From: Trichoplusia ni
Lineage: Eukaryota; Arthropoda; Insecta; Lepidoptera; Noctuidae
Length of the DNA stretch: 64,000 nt
Direction of reading: 5' to 3'
Assembly: GCF_003590095.1 (NCBI RefSeq)
Contig: NC_039489.1
Location: 2,232,001 to 2,296,000, forward strand
This document shows, in pieces, positions 1-11,161 of this stretch (position 1 is its first letter; every line of letters begins with the position of its first letter). The position numbers and the translations under genes are program-made. Under the pieces are notes generated by a model. The model saw nothing but the letters and a program-made list of their open reading frames with translations, ran no database searches and was not told the origin of the DNA.

Positions 1-2
1 CC

Positions 3-1391
3 CTCGTCGCGGCTCTCGCATGGGATGACCCTGCGCTAGTACGTAAGTACGGCGCTCGGTTCCCCAAGGCGTTCTCGGCAGCGTACTCGCCAACCCCCGC
101 GCCCTCTGCGCCCCTTGCGCCCTCCGCGCTCCCCACGCCTTCTGCGCCCCTCGCGCCTTCCGCGCCCACTGCGCCTCTCGCGCCCACTGCACTCCCCGCG
201 CAGCCCGCTCCGCCCGCCCCTAAGGCCAAGCCCGCGCGCAACTCTTGCGCCTCCCCCCCGCCCCGCCGCGCTCCCTCTGAGCGCCAAGTGTCCCCCGCCC
301 CCAGCGCGCGCTCCAAGTCGCGCAGCCCGGTGCGCCCCACCCCCACCCCCTCTATCAGTCGCGCCGCCTTGGCCGACCACCCTCCCTTCGCCCATCTCGC
401 ACCGGTTTTAGACGCGGAGATGGCTTCCGACTCGGAAGAGGTCCTCACGGAGTCCTCCTCCGAATCCTCCTCGTCCTCCTCTGCCGACAACTTCACGGTC
501 GTCGGTAAGAAACGTTCGCGGAAAGCGAAGTCAAAATCCCAGGCGAAGGCCGCTAAGACCGAGGCCCCCTCGGCGTCCGCCCCTGCCTCAACCCCCGCCC
601 CGCAGCTGCCGCCTCCCCGGCCTCAGCGGTCCCCTCCACTTCTGGTTCGCAGAGGGTCCACCCTCGCAGCCAAAAGCCCCCTCCGATTTTCCTTCACCAG
701 AAGGAAAAATGGACAGAAGTGTCCTCGTGGTGCACCACGCATCACGTCCAGTTCACTAGTGGCCGTCTCGTAAAAGACGGCATTAAAATCGTAGTCCCGA
801 CGTCTGGCGACTTTAGGTCGCTGACGGAGATGCTGCAGGCACGTCACCTGCAGTATCACACTTACGCCCTCCCTGAGGAACGCACCCTTAGGGTCGTCCT
901 CAAGGGCCTCCCAGTCTCGCTCTCCACTAAGGAGATCGAAGATGACCTCACGGCGCAGGGCATCGCCGTGTCCAAGGTGCACCGTATGCACCGCACCAAA
1001 GGCCTAACGCCATACGAAATGGTATTGGCCGTCATTCCTCGATCCGCCGCCATGAAGGCAATCTTCCGTGTCAAGACAGTATGCCACCTGTCTGGCATCA
1101 CAGTCGAGACCCCGCATAAACGCGGTCCTCCCGGGCAGTGCCACAACTGCCAGTTGGACGGGCACGCCAGTACTTACTGCAAGGCGCGCGCCAGGTGCGT
1201 CAAGTGCCTAGGCGACCACGCCACGGCGTCCTGCCCCCGCCCCAAAATCCCAGTCCCAGACTCGGAGCCTCCGAGCTGCGTCCTCTGCGGAGAGCAAGGT
1301 CATCCCGCCAACTACCGCGGGTGCCCTAAGGCTCCCAAGAGCCGGCTTTCACCCTCCACGCCCAAGCGCCCCAAGCCCAATAAGGCGACGC
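3..1391 (+). pseudogene. Gag-like ORF1 of a Jockey-type LINE, frameshifted
   Basis: RNA-binding gag-like protein of a non-LTR retrotransposon, which would coat the element RNA. The frame starting at base 3 is open from the window edge and holds a proline/alanine-rich tract with SAPLAP-like repeats, then a serine/glutamate run near 430-485. Around base 600 the reading shifts by one base into the frame carrying the conserved core: a KPPPIFLHQKEKWTEV-type start (near 675), then three CCHC-type zinc knuckles between about 1137 and 1330, the last one degenerate. This order is that of PRE_C2HC plus zinc-knuckle ORF1 proteins of the Jockey group. The 5' end lies outside the window and no ORF2 endonuclease or reverse transcriptase follows, so the copy is truncated at both ends. 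Third codon positions are very GC-rich, unlike the rest of the window. Family sure; exact clade inferred. Confidence 0.85.
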
Positions 1392-3060
1392 GGTGGAAAA
1401 ACTTTATTACGTGCCGGACATAAATATATTAAACGCAGAGAAAATAAAAATTCAAGTACTTGGCATTGTGTAAATAGGAGAAATAGTATTAAATGTAGTG
1501 GATATATAACTATTGAGAATACCAATAATACAATAATTAAAGATTATAAACACAGTGATCAGTGCGTGCCACATTTTGAAGACAATGAAGTTCAAATGGC
1601 TATAAGTGAGTGCAAAAAAGAAGTAAATTCAAATTACGGATCAGTCCAGAAAATTTTCGAAAAACACATGGGTAACTTAAAAGACAAAGGGTTACACCTT
1701 ACAGGAAATGTTCCTGACTATAAAAAATTAAAAACAGTATTATACAGACACCGAAATAAGTCGTTGAACGTACCAAAAACACAATTTAAGAATGTGGAAG
1801 AAATTATAATACCAGAAGAATTTAATAAGTATGTATTGGCTGATTATTGTAATGAAGACTGTAATCGAATAATTATATTTTCCTCGACAGAAGTAAAGGA
1901 ACATATAAAATGTGTAACGCATTACTTTGGTGATGGCACTTTCGACGGCTGCCCAAACCCATTCGAACAAGTTTATGTCATTCATGGAGACATGGGAAGC
2001 ACTGACTTATCCACGAATGTAGCACCATTATTTTATATTCTGTTAAAAAACAAAGAAGGGAAAACTTATGAAAAAGTTTTCGAATTGATTAAACAAACTT
2101 TGCCTGAATGGCGTCCATCGAAATTTACCTTCGATTATGAAATAGGAGTAATAAATGCAGCAGCGAAGATTTTTCCTGATATCAAAATAAATGGATGTAA
2201 CGTACATTTTCAAAAGAACGTTATCAAAAAAGCGAAATCTTTAAATCTCATGGAACACGAAGAGTCCTCGAACCATGTTAAGCAATGCATAGGCTTGGCG
2301 TTTTTGCCAAAACAAGATATTGAAGACGGCTGGCTGCATATAATGAAAAATAGGTATAATATCTTGGTTACTTTCCAAAATGATGTTTGAGTACTTAACT
2401 CTAATTATATGGCAAAAAAGTAAAGAACAACAATATCAGTAAGGACCTGTTAATTCCATTGCTTTACAAGTACGAACGTTTAATAAGTATTTTTTCAGTT
2501 TCGACGATGAAGCTATGACCAAATTCAATGACTATTTTGTCACTCAGTGGCTTGAATATCCAGACCTCATTTGGTGTTGCCATAATGAACGTCATAGAAC
2601 AACTAACTTGGCGGAATCATGGAATGGCAGATTCAACAAAATTATTGGAAAAAATCCCAGTTTATTATTGTTTCTGCAAACAATTGGCAACGACACATGT
2701 CACTTTGATATAAAACAAACCAAGTAAGTTGTATTTTTTAGACAATATTTTTAAGCAGATATAATATTTTTAAAAGCAGATATATATTTTTTTACATAAT
2801 ACGAGTACATAGAAGAATTTGAAAATGGATTTGATTTTATTTATTTTGGTAGATATTATTGGTTGTCGCCTTCTATTACACAGACGGTTACTGAAAAAAA
2901 TATAGCTTAACTTAAATAACTGATGATTTTTGTTATAGCTTTCGACTAAAAAGATCACCTATAAATTCAAGAAAAAGAACAAGTATAGAAATCGACCGCC
3001 AGATTCAAAAGCTAACAAAAAGTTACGAAAATAAAGCTATCTCCATTGGTGATTTTCTGA
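1386..3060 (+). pseudogene. FLYWCH-MULE transposase, decayed
   Basis: DNA transposase of the Mutator-like (MULE) group. A FLYWCH zinc finger reads from about 1386 to 1560: a GGKTLLRAGHKY start, a WHC, a KC and a closing H/C pair. The MULE catalytic domain follows in the same frame from 1566 to 2390, with HYFGDGTFDGCPNPFEQ (first acidic residue) and FDYEIGVINA (second acidic region). The reading frame closes at 2388. A later segment at 2515-2727 has the TTNLAESWNGRFN motif typical of the end of the MULE domain, and scraps continue to about 3060. Stops between 2390 and 2515 are either an intron or decay. The start is unclear because the finger abuts the upstream gag-like ORF. No terminal inverted repeats were found. 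Confidence 0.8.
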
Positions 3061-3824
3061 TTAACATATCAAAGTGTGGATTTTTTATATTTTTTTTATT
3101 GTTGATTATTGGTAATTAATATTGTTGATTATTTTAAAAATTACATTGCAATTAATATTTCGTTTTACTGTTTGATATTTTTTTTATAAATATTTTGAAT
3201 TAATAAAAGACTGATTTAATATCGCAAACAGACGTTTTATTGATACACTCCTAAAAATATTTATTTATAGATACACTTTTCTTTTCAGTTGTACCTTCTA
3301 TTGTCTAACGTAGATCTAAAAGATGGGTACCATAGCGGGACTTTTTGATAGGTATTTTAAGAGGGTGCCATACCGGGACCATACCATAGCGGGACTAACC
3401 CGTTTTTTCTTAATCTTTGAATATACATAATCAACTGTTCTTTGTTTCTCTGGAATTACATCAAGAAAATCTCCAATATAACTATAGCTAGGTGATAGTT
3501 CTCTGAGTAGATATCTAACTTCTCAGATTCATCTAACCATATATTGTAGAGTTTAAGGTTCAAATTTGTTTGTAGGAGTTCTGAGTAAGAGAAAGATGTG
3601 GTTTCTTAAAACTGTTTTATTTGCCACTGGATTTAAAGAATAATTTATATTTAATATTATAATGACACACACAGATTATACATACTTAAAAGGATTTTAC
3701 ACATACATAAGATTCTAACACAACATACCGCCCACCAAAGGGTATATAGCCCTTTCACAATGTTCCTATTGCAGATATAAAAGAAATTAAAACTTAATAC
3801 TATGAATAGTTATACAAAATTAAA
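3061..3824. other. AT-rich spacer with short direct repeats
   Basis: No gene seen. A 15-base word, TACCATAGCGGGACT, occurs at 3328-3342 and again at 3382-3396, with a related CCATACCGGGACC between them. These could be subterminal repeats of a DNA element, but no matching partner end was found. Confidence 0.5.
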
Positions 3825-4438
3825 TCAACATTCCGTGTCTATGGGTAAGTAACACAACTTATTAAATGACCTTTGCATTACACTATCACCACTTCTTACA
3901 GAGTACACACGCGTGACACCGTCAGCACCCGGGTGTTTCTCAATAATACGGCCCATCATCAATTTACCCGGAGGTAGATTATCTGACCTTATTAGAACAA
4001 TGTGTCCTAAGTCAAGCTCCTTGACCATTTGGAACGTTGTTGCAGTGTTGTCAGGTATTCTTCTTGCCATCTGTGCCAGAAGTCAGTCAATAATCTTTGT
4101 TGATGCTGCCATCTTGATAAATGACTCATCGGGACCTCTCGGAGGTTCGGTGTCGGTACAATGATTGGTGTTTCACCGACAAGGAAGTGACCAGGTGTTA
4201 GTGGTTTCAGTTGCAGTCAGCTCAATCTGACACAACAACGTCCTCATCTCTTCGTAGGTCGTATTGTGGGTCATGATTCGTTTTAGGTGATGTTTCATCG
4301 CTTTCACACCAGCTTCCCATAGTCCGCCCATGTGAGGGCTATAGGCGGGGATAGAGTGCCACTTTGTGCCATCTTCAGCTAGCATCTCAGCGATTGAACC
4401 TTCGAATTGTAACTTGGCTTCAGTCCAATCTGCGACCT
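3825..4438 (-). pseudogene. BEL/Pao integrase, C-terminal part
   Basis: Minus-strand fragment of a BEL/Pao LTR retrotransposon polyprotein. Reading leftwards from 4438 there is the end of the integrase core with PAYSPHMGGLWEAGVKAMKHH, which contains the catalytic glutamate (about 4300-4340), and a TLLCQIE motif. After a damaged stretch comes the C-terminal domain at 3825-4070 (GHIVLIRSDNLPPGKLMMGR, then a KLCYLP-like end). The copy is broken by frameshifts and is the downstream half of the integrase whose core lies at 9632-9815. The Harbinger element at 4440-9628 separates the halves. No LTR was recognised to the left. Confidence 0.85.
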
Positions 4439-5123
4439 GGGGGCTTACTCTTCAAGCTAATTTTAATTCCAATCCAAAACCAATGCGATTCCAATGTCAA
4501 TTTTGCAGTCACGTGATCCGGTACTCTTGAATACAATATTGTCAGCATTGGATTGAAATCGGGATTGCCCCGATATTGTTTTGTTAGAAGTGAAGTTAGC
4601 TACGTTGCGGGCCGCTCGAGTGTTGTTCAAGTCTTGACGATTAACCGGTAATAGGTCTTTAAAATGCTATATCTTTTTAATAACAAAACTGATTTATAAT
4701 ATGTGATATAAATAATTGTTAATTTAAATAATTTTAATGTTTCCAATGCATTGGGTGTAAAAAAAAATTAAAATTATTAAATCAACCACGGCTTTGGCTG
4801 TATGCGGAAGAATCGTTGCCTACACTGTTTAAAAAATGTCAAGTGGCGCGTAAAGTTACCAAATTTTAATTTGATGTGGTTCTGAGAGTGGAGTGCGAGT
4901 TAGTTGGAACATTAAAATTGCATTAAGTTCCTTTTATTATTAAAATAATTTGTGTCCGTTAAGTTACTTAAATAGATAAAAGTAAAGTTTTAAAGAAGTG
5001 GTAAGTAAACATACAATTTTACTGTATTGCTGTATAGATAAACGTTTTTAATGATTCATCAGTAAAATATTGTAATTATTACCTGTTACATGGTTAATAA
5101 AAGTATTCCAATTTATTGCTAAA

Positions 5124-6377
5124 ATGACGAATCGACCAACGTATTCTCAAATAGAATGTTTGGTGGAATTCCTGGAGCAAAATCCAGGCATAGCCAAAGG
5201 CTTGCTTCGGACCAGTCAAGCCAAATTGGAAACGAAGCGAAAATGGGCAAGCTTGGCAACCTCCTTGAATTCTATTGGAGGTGCTAATAAAGATGGTCAA
5301 GGCTGGGCTAAAGTATTAAAAAATCAATTAGACATTAGAATCACTATTATCAGGCAGTAATTAAATAGCAAGTAATTTCATTAACATTAATGCATGTTTT
5401 AGTATTGGGCTGAGAAGAAATGTGGTTTGAAGAAACAGTGCGCACAACTCTCATCTTCAATGAGGCGCACTGGTGGTGGGACAGCAGACAACTTGCCAAC
5501 ATTGTCTGCTCTAGATAAAAGGTTGGTGGCAGTGATGGGTGGACAAGAGTTTGCGACTGGCAACTCAAGCTTGGCAGTCAATCCATTTCCTGAATTGGTA
5601 TGTCTATAAAATTTAAGACAACTGTGATATTTATTATACATTATATTTTATTTATGAAATAACAACAACATATCATTTTATTATTTCAGCCGAGATCTGT
5701 TGGTACAGAACCACAGGTTGTTGAAGAAGAGGTAAGCCACCATGACGTCATGGAAATGCAGTTCGAGCAACCGGTGCATGTTTCCCCTATACTTGGCACA
5801 TCACATAGTGAAATAATACCAGAAACCATAAGTAAGTCTTGACGCGATATGATTCTAGTGCTAATTTTGTATTTTTCTTTCCTATTCAAAGAGTATACTA
5901 AAATAAACCTTTGCATAGTTGTGATTTGTATTCAAGCAAAGGATACACTCCAAATACCTTTAGTCAGTCACGCAACCCAACTTAAGTGTGTAACATTTAA
6001 AGTGGTTTGGCACTTATCACGTTACGAGCTATGGCATAAGGACTTGTTTTTTGTAACAACAGTTTGACACTACTTGAGTAAATTTATGGAGATTCTATTT
6101 TTTTATATATATTTCAGTACCTGTGACCACGCCACTACAGACTACGCCTCTGTTGAGTAACAATCCTCCACGACGGCGACGCCGGTCTTTAACTCAGAGG
6201 CAGGATACAGTGACGATGGAACGGTTTGCCATGATGGAAGAGCGACGGATTGAAGCCGAAACGACAACAGCCCAAGCATTAGTTCAACTGTCACAACAAA
6301 TTGGCAATATTGCAAGGGCTTTAACATCTATAGCTACAGCAATTTCAGACGTAGCCAGAAAAATGCCAGAACCTTAA
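5124..6377 (+). CDS. Myb/SANT-like Harbinger accessory protein, 4 exons
   Basis: Second protein of the Harbinger element, expected to bind the element ends and carry the transposase into the nucleus. Exons: 5124-5312, 5403-5597, 5690-5831, 6118-6377, all with GT-AG introns. They join without a frame break into 261 residues. The start is the first ATG, with a stop-rich leader upstream. Residues about 1-75 form the trihelix/Myb-like domain (RPTYSQIECLVEFLEQNP, then a GWAKYWAEKK stretch built across intron 1). The middle is low in structure. The C-terminal about 85 residues have an arginine cluster PRRRRRS (a likely nuclear signal) and a helical, coiled-coil-like tail. The intact splice sites are the main reason to call it functional. 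Orthology to named Myb/SANT-like proteins is inferred. Confidence 0.85.
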
Positions 6378-6810
6378 GAAAGGCATCTTAACAATTTTTT
6401 TTTCAGCAAAGACCTCCCTTAGATTTTTTTTTATGTATTAAACCGTAAAAATACTAGTTAAACATCCTAGTTAAATGAAGATTCCCAATATGTTCGTAAT
6501 CAAGCAAAATGTTCATAAAAAATAAACAAAAAGTTCTTCCTAAAACGCTGTCAGCTGTTGTCTCTAAAATAAATGTATAAGGTATAGATTAGGTTATAGT
6601 AGGTAATTAAAAGATTTATTTTATTAATGGTTGTTTTCTTAGAAATTGATAATTTATTTCTTGAAGAACAACATTTACAATAATGTCTTACATTCTAAAA
6701 AGTTCTTATTTTACCTATTTAATAATGTTTTGCAAAAAAATATCAATTGTTATTAAAAGTAGGACACTACGGAAATATAAATAATTATTGTTAATGCTGC
6801 ATATATTATA
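6378..6810. other. AT-rich 3' flank of the accessory gene
   Basis: No further gene seen. AATAAA-like signals lie at about 6521-6530, downstream of the stop at 6377, and could serve polyadenylation of the Myb/SANT-like transcript. Confidence 0.35.
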
Positions 6811-7020
6811 CTAGCTGTTGCCCGCGACTTCGTCTGCGTGGTTAGAAGATATAAGTTATGACTTTTTCTTCGCTCCTATTGGTCGCAGCGTGATGATATA
6901 CATATAGCCTAAAACCTCCCTCGATTAATGGTATATTCAACACAAAAATATTTTTTCAATTTGAACCAGTAGTTTCTGAGATTAGCGCTTTCAAACAAAC
7001 AATCAAACAAACAATTAGTA
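6811..7020 (+). repeat. Interspersed repeat, copy 1 of the family also at 46983
   Basis: Begins CTAGCTGTTGCCCGCGACTT and contains CTCCTATTGGTC, AGTAGTTTCTGAGATTAGCG and a CAAACAAACAA-rich end. The same landmarks in the same order occur at 46983-47248. This is a short retroposon-like repeat that I associate with Lepidoptera. It has no coding capacity. Confidence 0.75.
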
Positions 7021-7086
7021 TATACATAGTACATACATAGTATATACATAGTAATTAGTATATATATAGTACAATTAGTATATAGA
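7013..7086. repeat. TA/CATAG microsatellite
   Basis: Imperfect tandem units of the type TAGTATATACA/TACATAG that extend the tail of the preceding repeat. Confidence 0.7.
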
Positions 7087-7330
7087 TGCCAACGATATCT
7101 TCGCTACGTTTCATCGATTTTTAATTTCTCGCGCGGAGATTTTAATATTACGATAACTCATTTCCTATTAACATTTTTGGCGTAGTGTAAAAGGCAATTT
7201 TGTTCTATATTACATGCATAATATATCTAACTTATTTATTTGGATAAGGATTAATACTGTATTGTTAAAAAGAGGTTCGTAAGTAACCAATAATTTTACT
7301 GTATTAAGAAAACACATAAAAATGGTTATT

Positions 7331-7682
7331 GTGGGTTATCCTTGGAAGATAGACATATACCACCGCGGACTTTTTTGTAGATCTATTAAAGAGGTACAAA
7401 CCCGCGATACATTGTTTTGTTGTAACTCAAAAGGTTTTGGCAGCGTTCTCGATGAAAGCTCTCGAATGGCTTAATTTTTTCCGACATGTTTAACTAATAT
7501 CGCTGTAATATCGTCAGTTTACACAAAACCTAAACTTATTATACACTAAAACCTTCCTCAAGAATTGTTCTATCTATCGTTGAAAACCGCATAAAAATCC
7601 GTTCAGTACTTTTCTAGTTTATCGCGAACAGACAGACAGACAGACAGACGCGGCGGGGGACTTTGTTTTATAATATGTAAGG
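7331..7682 (+). repeat. Interspersed repeat ending in a GACA microsatellite
   Basis: Contains a GAAAACCGCATAAAAATCCG segment, a TTTATCGCGAACAGA segment, a short (GACA)n run near 7630-7650 and a GCGGCGGGGGACTTTG end. I recognise this 3' end type as a common lepidopteran retroposon tail. It lies inside the Harbinger element. Confidence 0.6.
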
Positions 7683-7852
7683 ATAAGGATAATATAGCAT
7701 ATATTTTAATCTTATGTTATTTTAATACTACCATGCAAAAATAGTTTGAAACAATGCTTTTACACCTATAATAATATATTATAAACCTACCTACTTAGCT
7801 TTCTACCACTTCACCTTTATAAGGTACGATGAGAACCTTATAAAGTTTTAGG

Positions 7853-9330
7853 CTACCTTCTGCTTGCCCACAACTGCTGAACTAAAACATTTCGCTTTTC
7901 GATGCCTTGTCTTAGTTCAGCAGCTGTGCTGCTAGTTGATTCTTGAGAAGTTACAGTTGGGTAATCATTCCCATATTCTGCTGTATTCTCATCTTGGTCA
8001 AAATAAATCCTATTGATACACATGTTGTGTAAAACACAACAAGCATTAATTATTTTGGCTGCTACATCAGGATGATAATGTAGAACCCTATGCCCGATTA
8101 AGCACCGCCACCTGTTTTTGAGGACACCAATGGTACGTTCTACGGTATTCCGTGCAGTGCAGTGTAACTTGGTGTAATATTCCTCAGGGGACCCTTGATG
8201 AGCATCTACAATAGGTGTCATCATGTATTCCCTCTGGGCATACCCGGAATCACCTGCAAAGTAAAATAAATTAAAATGTATTCACAATCAACAAAACTAC
8301 AATCTCAGATTAACTATTTAAATAATTTACTTGCCTAGTAAAAATACAGTTTCCCCATTATTATTTAATTCAATTAAATGTTGTTTCACAGGATGCTGAT
8401 TCCAGACGAAACTATCATGTGATGCTCCTCCAAATGAAGCGTCTACTGACAGTATTCTTAAGTCTGAATCAGCTATCTGAAAATATATAAAACAAAGATA
8501 TTTAACTAATTTCATAAGCAATGAATTACAATTCAGTAATAACCAAAAATATTGACTAACAATCATAACATTTCTTGAATGAAAATGTTTGCGATTAAAA
8601 AATCTCTCTTCATTTTCTGATGCTCTAATTATGGCTATATGAGTGCCATCAATGCATCCTATAACAGATGGTATACTGAATTTTTCAAAAAATCTGAAAC
8701 AAGACATGTTACATAGTTACTGCTATTGTAAAATCAATGCACATTGAATATAAAACATTATTAAGTTCAATAAATGAGTTGGGTATTTCTCATTACCTAC
8801 CTCAGTTTTACAGCATCTCTTTCACGACGAGTTTGAGGAAACTTGATCCATTTCCTTTGTATTAAGGGATGGTTAAGAGCTGCTGTTACCTCTCGAATAG
8901 AACTAGAAGTAGATTGCTGACTCATTAGGGTCCCATAACTGCCTCCAACTAGCCTTTGGTAACTCCCAGTAGCATAAAAGGACAATGCCACTAAAACCTA
9001 TGAGAAATAAGTACTTATTAAGCTATTGATCTTGTAAACAAATGTCATGATAACATTGCTAGGTCATGCATCAAATGGAACTTATTTACTTACCTTATAT
9101 TTTGGTAATAAATCACTTCTTCTCTTAGGGGATTGCATAAAAGGCTTTATGTTTTCGAATATTTCGTGAAACAAATCCTTGCTCACCCTATAATTGGCTT
9201 TAAACTCGTTTTCATTCATCGAAAACGCTTTCTCCGTATAACGCATCATCCGACGCTCATCTCGTCTTTGTTTCAGTTGTTTTTTATGGGAATTTAACGA
9301 AACACTGTACATTACCGCTAATCGTGCCAT
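7853..9330 (-). CDS. HARBI1-like PIF/Harbinger DDE transposase, 5 exons
   Basis: Endonuclease/strand-transferase of the element at 4440-9628. Exons on the minus strand: 9330-9094, 8997-8801, 8693-8561, 8476-8335, 8253-7853. All introns are GT-AG except intron 4, which uses a GC donor (G|GCAAGT). That reading is needed to rebuild the conserved LLGDSGY motif. The joined model is 369 residues with no stop. Catalytic residues are visible: D in GCIDGTH (exon 3), D in HDSFVW (exon 4) and E in NTVERTIGVLKNRWR (exon 5). The start is the ATG at 9330; a GTG nine bases upstream is not used. The length suits the family (about 350-400). It faces the Myb/SANT-like gene convergently. Confidence 0.9.
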
Positions 9331-9631
9331 ATTAAACACTTTTTATCGAAAGAAAACCACGTAAAACACAAAACAATTTCTTAAAAGTTACTCTTTAGTA
9401 ATTGGAAAAATCACAATCAACATTCAAACCCACCGTAATATTGGCGCAATAAGCAGCTGTCAAAATAAACTCAAGAGTACCGTTTAGCGCCCAATCCGAT
9501 TTCAATTAGTTCCCCATAATGAACATGCAATTTCAAACCAATGTGGCGCTAGCATCGAACTCAAGAGTGCGAAACGTCACAATTCCAATGTCGACCGATC
9601 GGAATTGAAATCAAGAGTAAGCCCCCAGCTG

Positions 9632-9820
9632 CCTGTTTGCTCCGACGAAATTGCGGCCTTGGTCGCTCCATATCTGAGCGCATCTTCCCCGTCTTGCTAC
9701 AAATCTTCGGAAAGCTGCGATGAAGGTATCTGATGTGAGATCTCCCACCAATTCGAGATGAATCATCTTTGTCGACATACAGACAAAGACAGCGATGTAT
9801 GTTTTGTGTGTTACTGCTCC
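9632..9820 (-). pseudogene. BEL/Pao integrase core, N-terminal part
   Basis: Minus-strand reading of the integrase DDE core: HKTYIAVFVCMSTKMIHLEL, then RRFVARRGR and WSDQGRNFVGAN, which carries the second catalytic aspartate. The reading is uninterrupted for about 60 codons up to the Harbinger insertion. Its continuation is at 3825-4438. If the insert and one CTG copy are ignored, both halves are in the same frame. At about 9820 the BEL sequence gives way abruptly to copia gag sequence. Confidence 0.85.
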
Positions 9821-10180
9821 CCTGCCACTTTGAACTCATTTTTTGTTTTCTCAAAGTCAACAAAAAAATCTTCTACAGTACTATAATTGCTCAATCTAAT
9901 TTCTTCAATTTTGCCTCTACATATTATTTGCATTGCTGTAGACTGTGTTAAATACATCTTGTCAAACTTCTCTTCATCATTTCTGCTGATGTTTTACATT
10001 CACTAATATATTCTAGTTGTTTATCTGAGATTATGCTCATTATTATAGTCCTTGCTTTCAAATCCTTCTTTTTCCATTCAATTTCCTTTTCCTTTTCATT
10101 TTTGCTTACTACAGCCTCGATACATTCTTTGTATTCTAACAATGTTAATAACCTTAGTTTCCAGCTTGAATAGTTTACAC
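9821..10180 (-). pseudogene. Copia gag fragment (UBN2-type)
   Basis: Minus-strand gag N-terminal domain of a Ty1/copia element: NYSSWKLRLLTLLEYKECI, then WKKKDLKARTIIMSII, MYLTQSTAMQ and VEDFFVDFEKTKNEFKVAGE. This order matches the copia gag domain (the UBN2 family). There is a frame disturbance near 9955-9965. The upstream end is cut by the hAT element that begins at 10181. The protease, integrase and RT parts are absent, so this is a small remnant. It abuts the BEL piece at about 9820. Confidence 0.75.
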
Positions 10181-11161
10181 CAGGGGTCACCAATTAGTTA
10201 TGCTCGGGGTCCGTTTTAAGAAATGAAATGACCATCGCGGTCCGAACATTTTATAGAAAAAAAAATTATTAAAGAAATGTAGTTACGGAAATAACAAAGA
10301 TATTTTTTTACTTTTCAATGGGAAAACGATTTTTTCTGTTGTGGACTATCTGTCTGAAGTTTGGAGTATAATTGGTGCACGTTATTGTCATTAAATCCTG
10401 GAGATGTTCATTAGTAAGTTGAGATCGAAATTTATTCTTAATGAAATTCATCTTTGAAAATGCTGCTTCACAAACATATATTGACCCAAACAAAGTAAGA
10501 AGTTTCATAGCTATTTTTTTTAGTTCTGGATATTTATTACCACACACAAATTTTATCCAGAACTCTTCACAGGAAACTTCTGCATGTTTGTGTTTTAAAA
10601 CTGTGTTTTCTTGGAAATCGATCATTTCTATCTGCAGAGTAGCTTTATCACTTCCGAAAACATTTGCAGCTTCGTTGCTCCATTCACCATCAGGATGCAG
10701 AGAGTAAATGCTGCTGAGGATTTCTACAACATTCTCAATTTTCTTAAAATCTGCGTACCTGTTTTCAAATTCCGATTTCAGATCTGTAATGAACGTCTTG
10801 TATTGGCCGACATCAATCTCGCTGTCACCGCTGATTATTTTATTTAAATTAGGGAAGTGTAAGCTTTCACTACCAACATCATTAATAAAGAGATCAAGTT
10901 TTCTCGTATGACTTTTTACTTCCGACATGACCTCCCATACAAGCTTTTCCTTGCCTTGAAGCTTAAGGTTCAGGTCATTGATATGTTTAAGAATATCCGT
11001 CAAAAAAGCAATGGCAGCTACATTTTCTTTTTCGTTTAGGAAACTTAAATAGGCGTTTGCTGAAGTTTGATCACTATTAAAAAGGTATATTTTTAAGTGC
11101 TCTAAAATGCTGAAGAATCTTTCTAAAACGCAGCCTTTGCTTAACCATCTCACATTATTAT

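Larger units (their letters stand above)
4440..9628. mobile_element. Complete PIF/Harbinger DNA transposon
   Basis: Terminal inverted repeats GGGGCTTACTCTT at the left (4440-4452) and AAGAGTAAGCCCCCAG at the right (9613-9628). A CTG is present at both flanks (4437-4439 and 9629-9631) and fits the CWG/TWA target preference of this superfamily. The match can be drawn as 16 bases if the CTG/CAG is counted as TIR. Inside are the two expected genes in convergent order: a Myb/SANT-like DNA-binding protein (plus strand) and a HARBI1-like DDE transposase (minus strand). Both spliced models are open end to end, so the element looks recent and possibly autonomous. The 6.4-7.8 kb interior carries other repeats. 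The insertion splits a BEL/Pao integrase. Confidence 0.9.

Noticed and set aside
36..395. Long minus-strand open frame rich in glycine and arginine
   Set aside because: It is the complement of the GC-rich proline/alanine tract of the gag-like ORF; no domain.
7630..7650. CRISPR-like array of GACA units
   Set aside because: A plain microsatellite at a retroposon tail; no spacers and a eukaryotic context.
10441..10911. Several plus-strand open frames
   Set aside because: Antisense shadows of the hAT transposase, which carries the conserved motifs on the minus strand.
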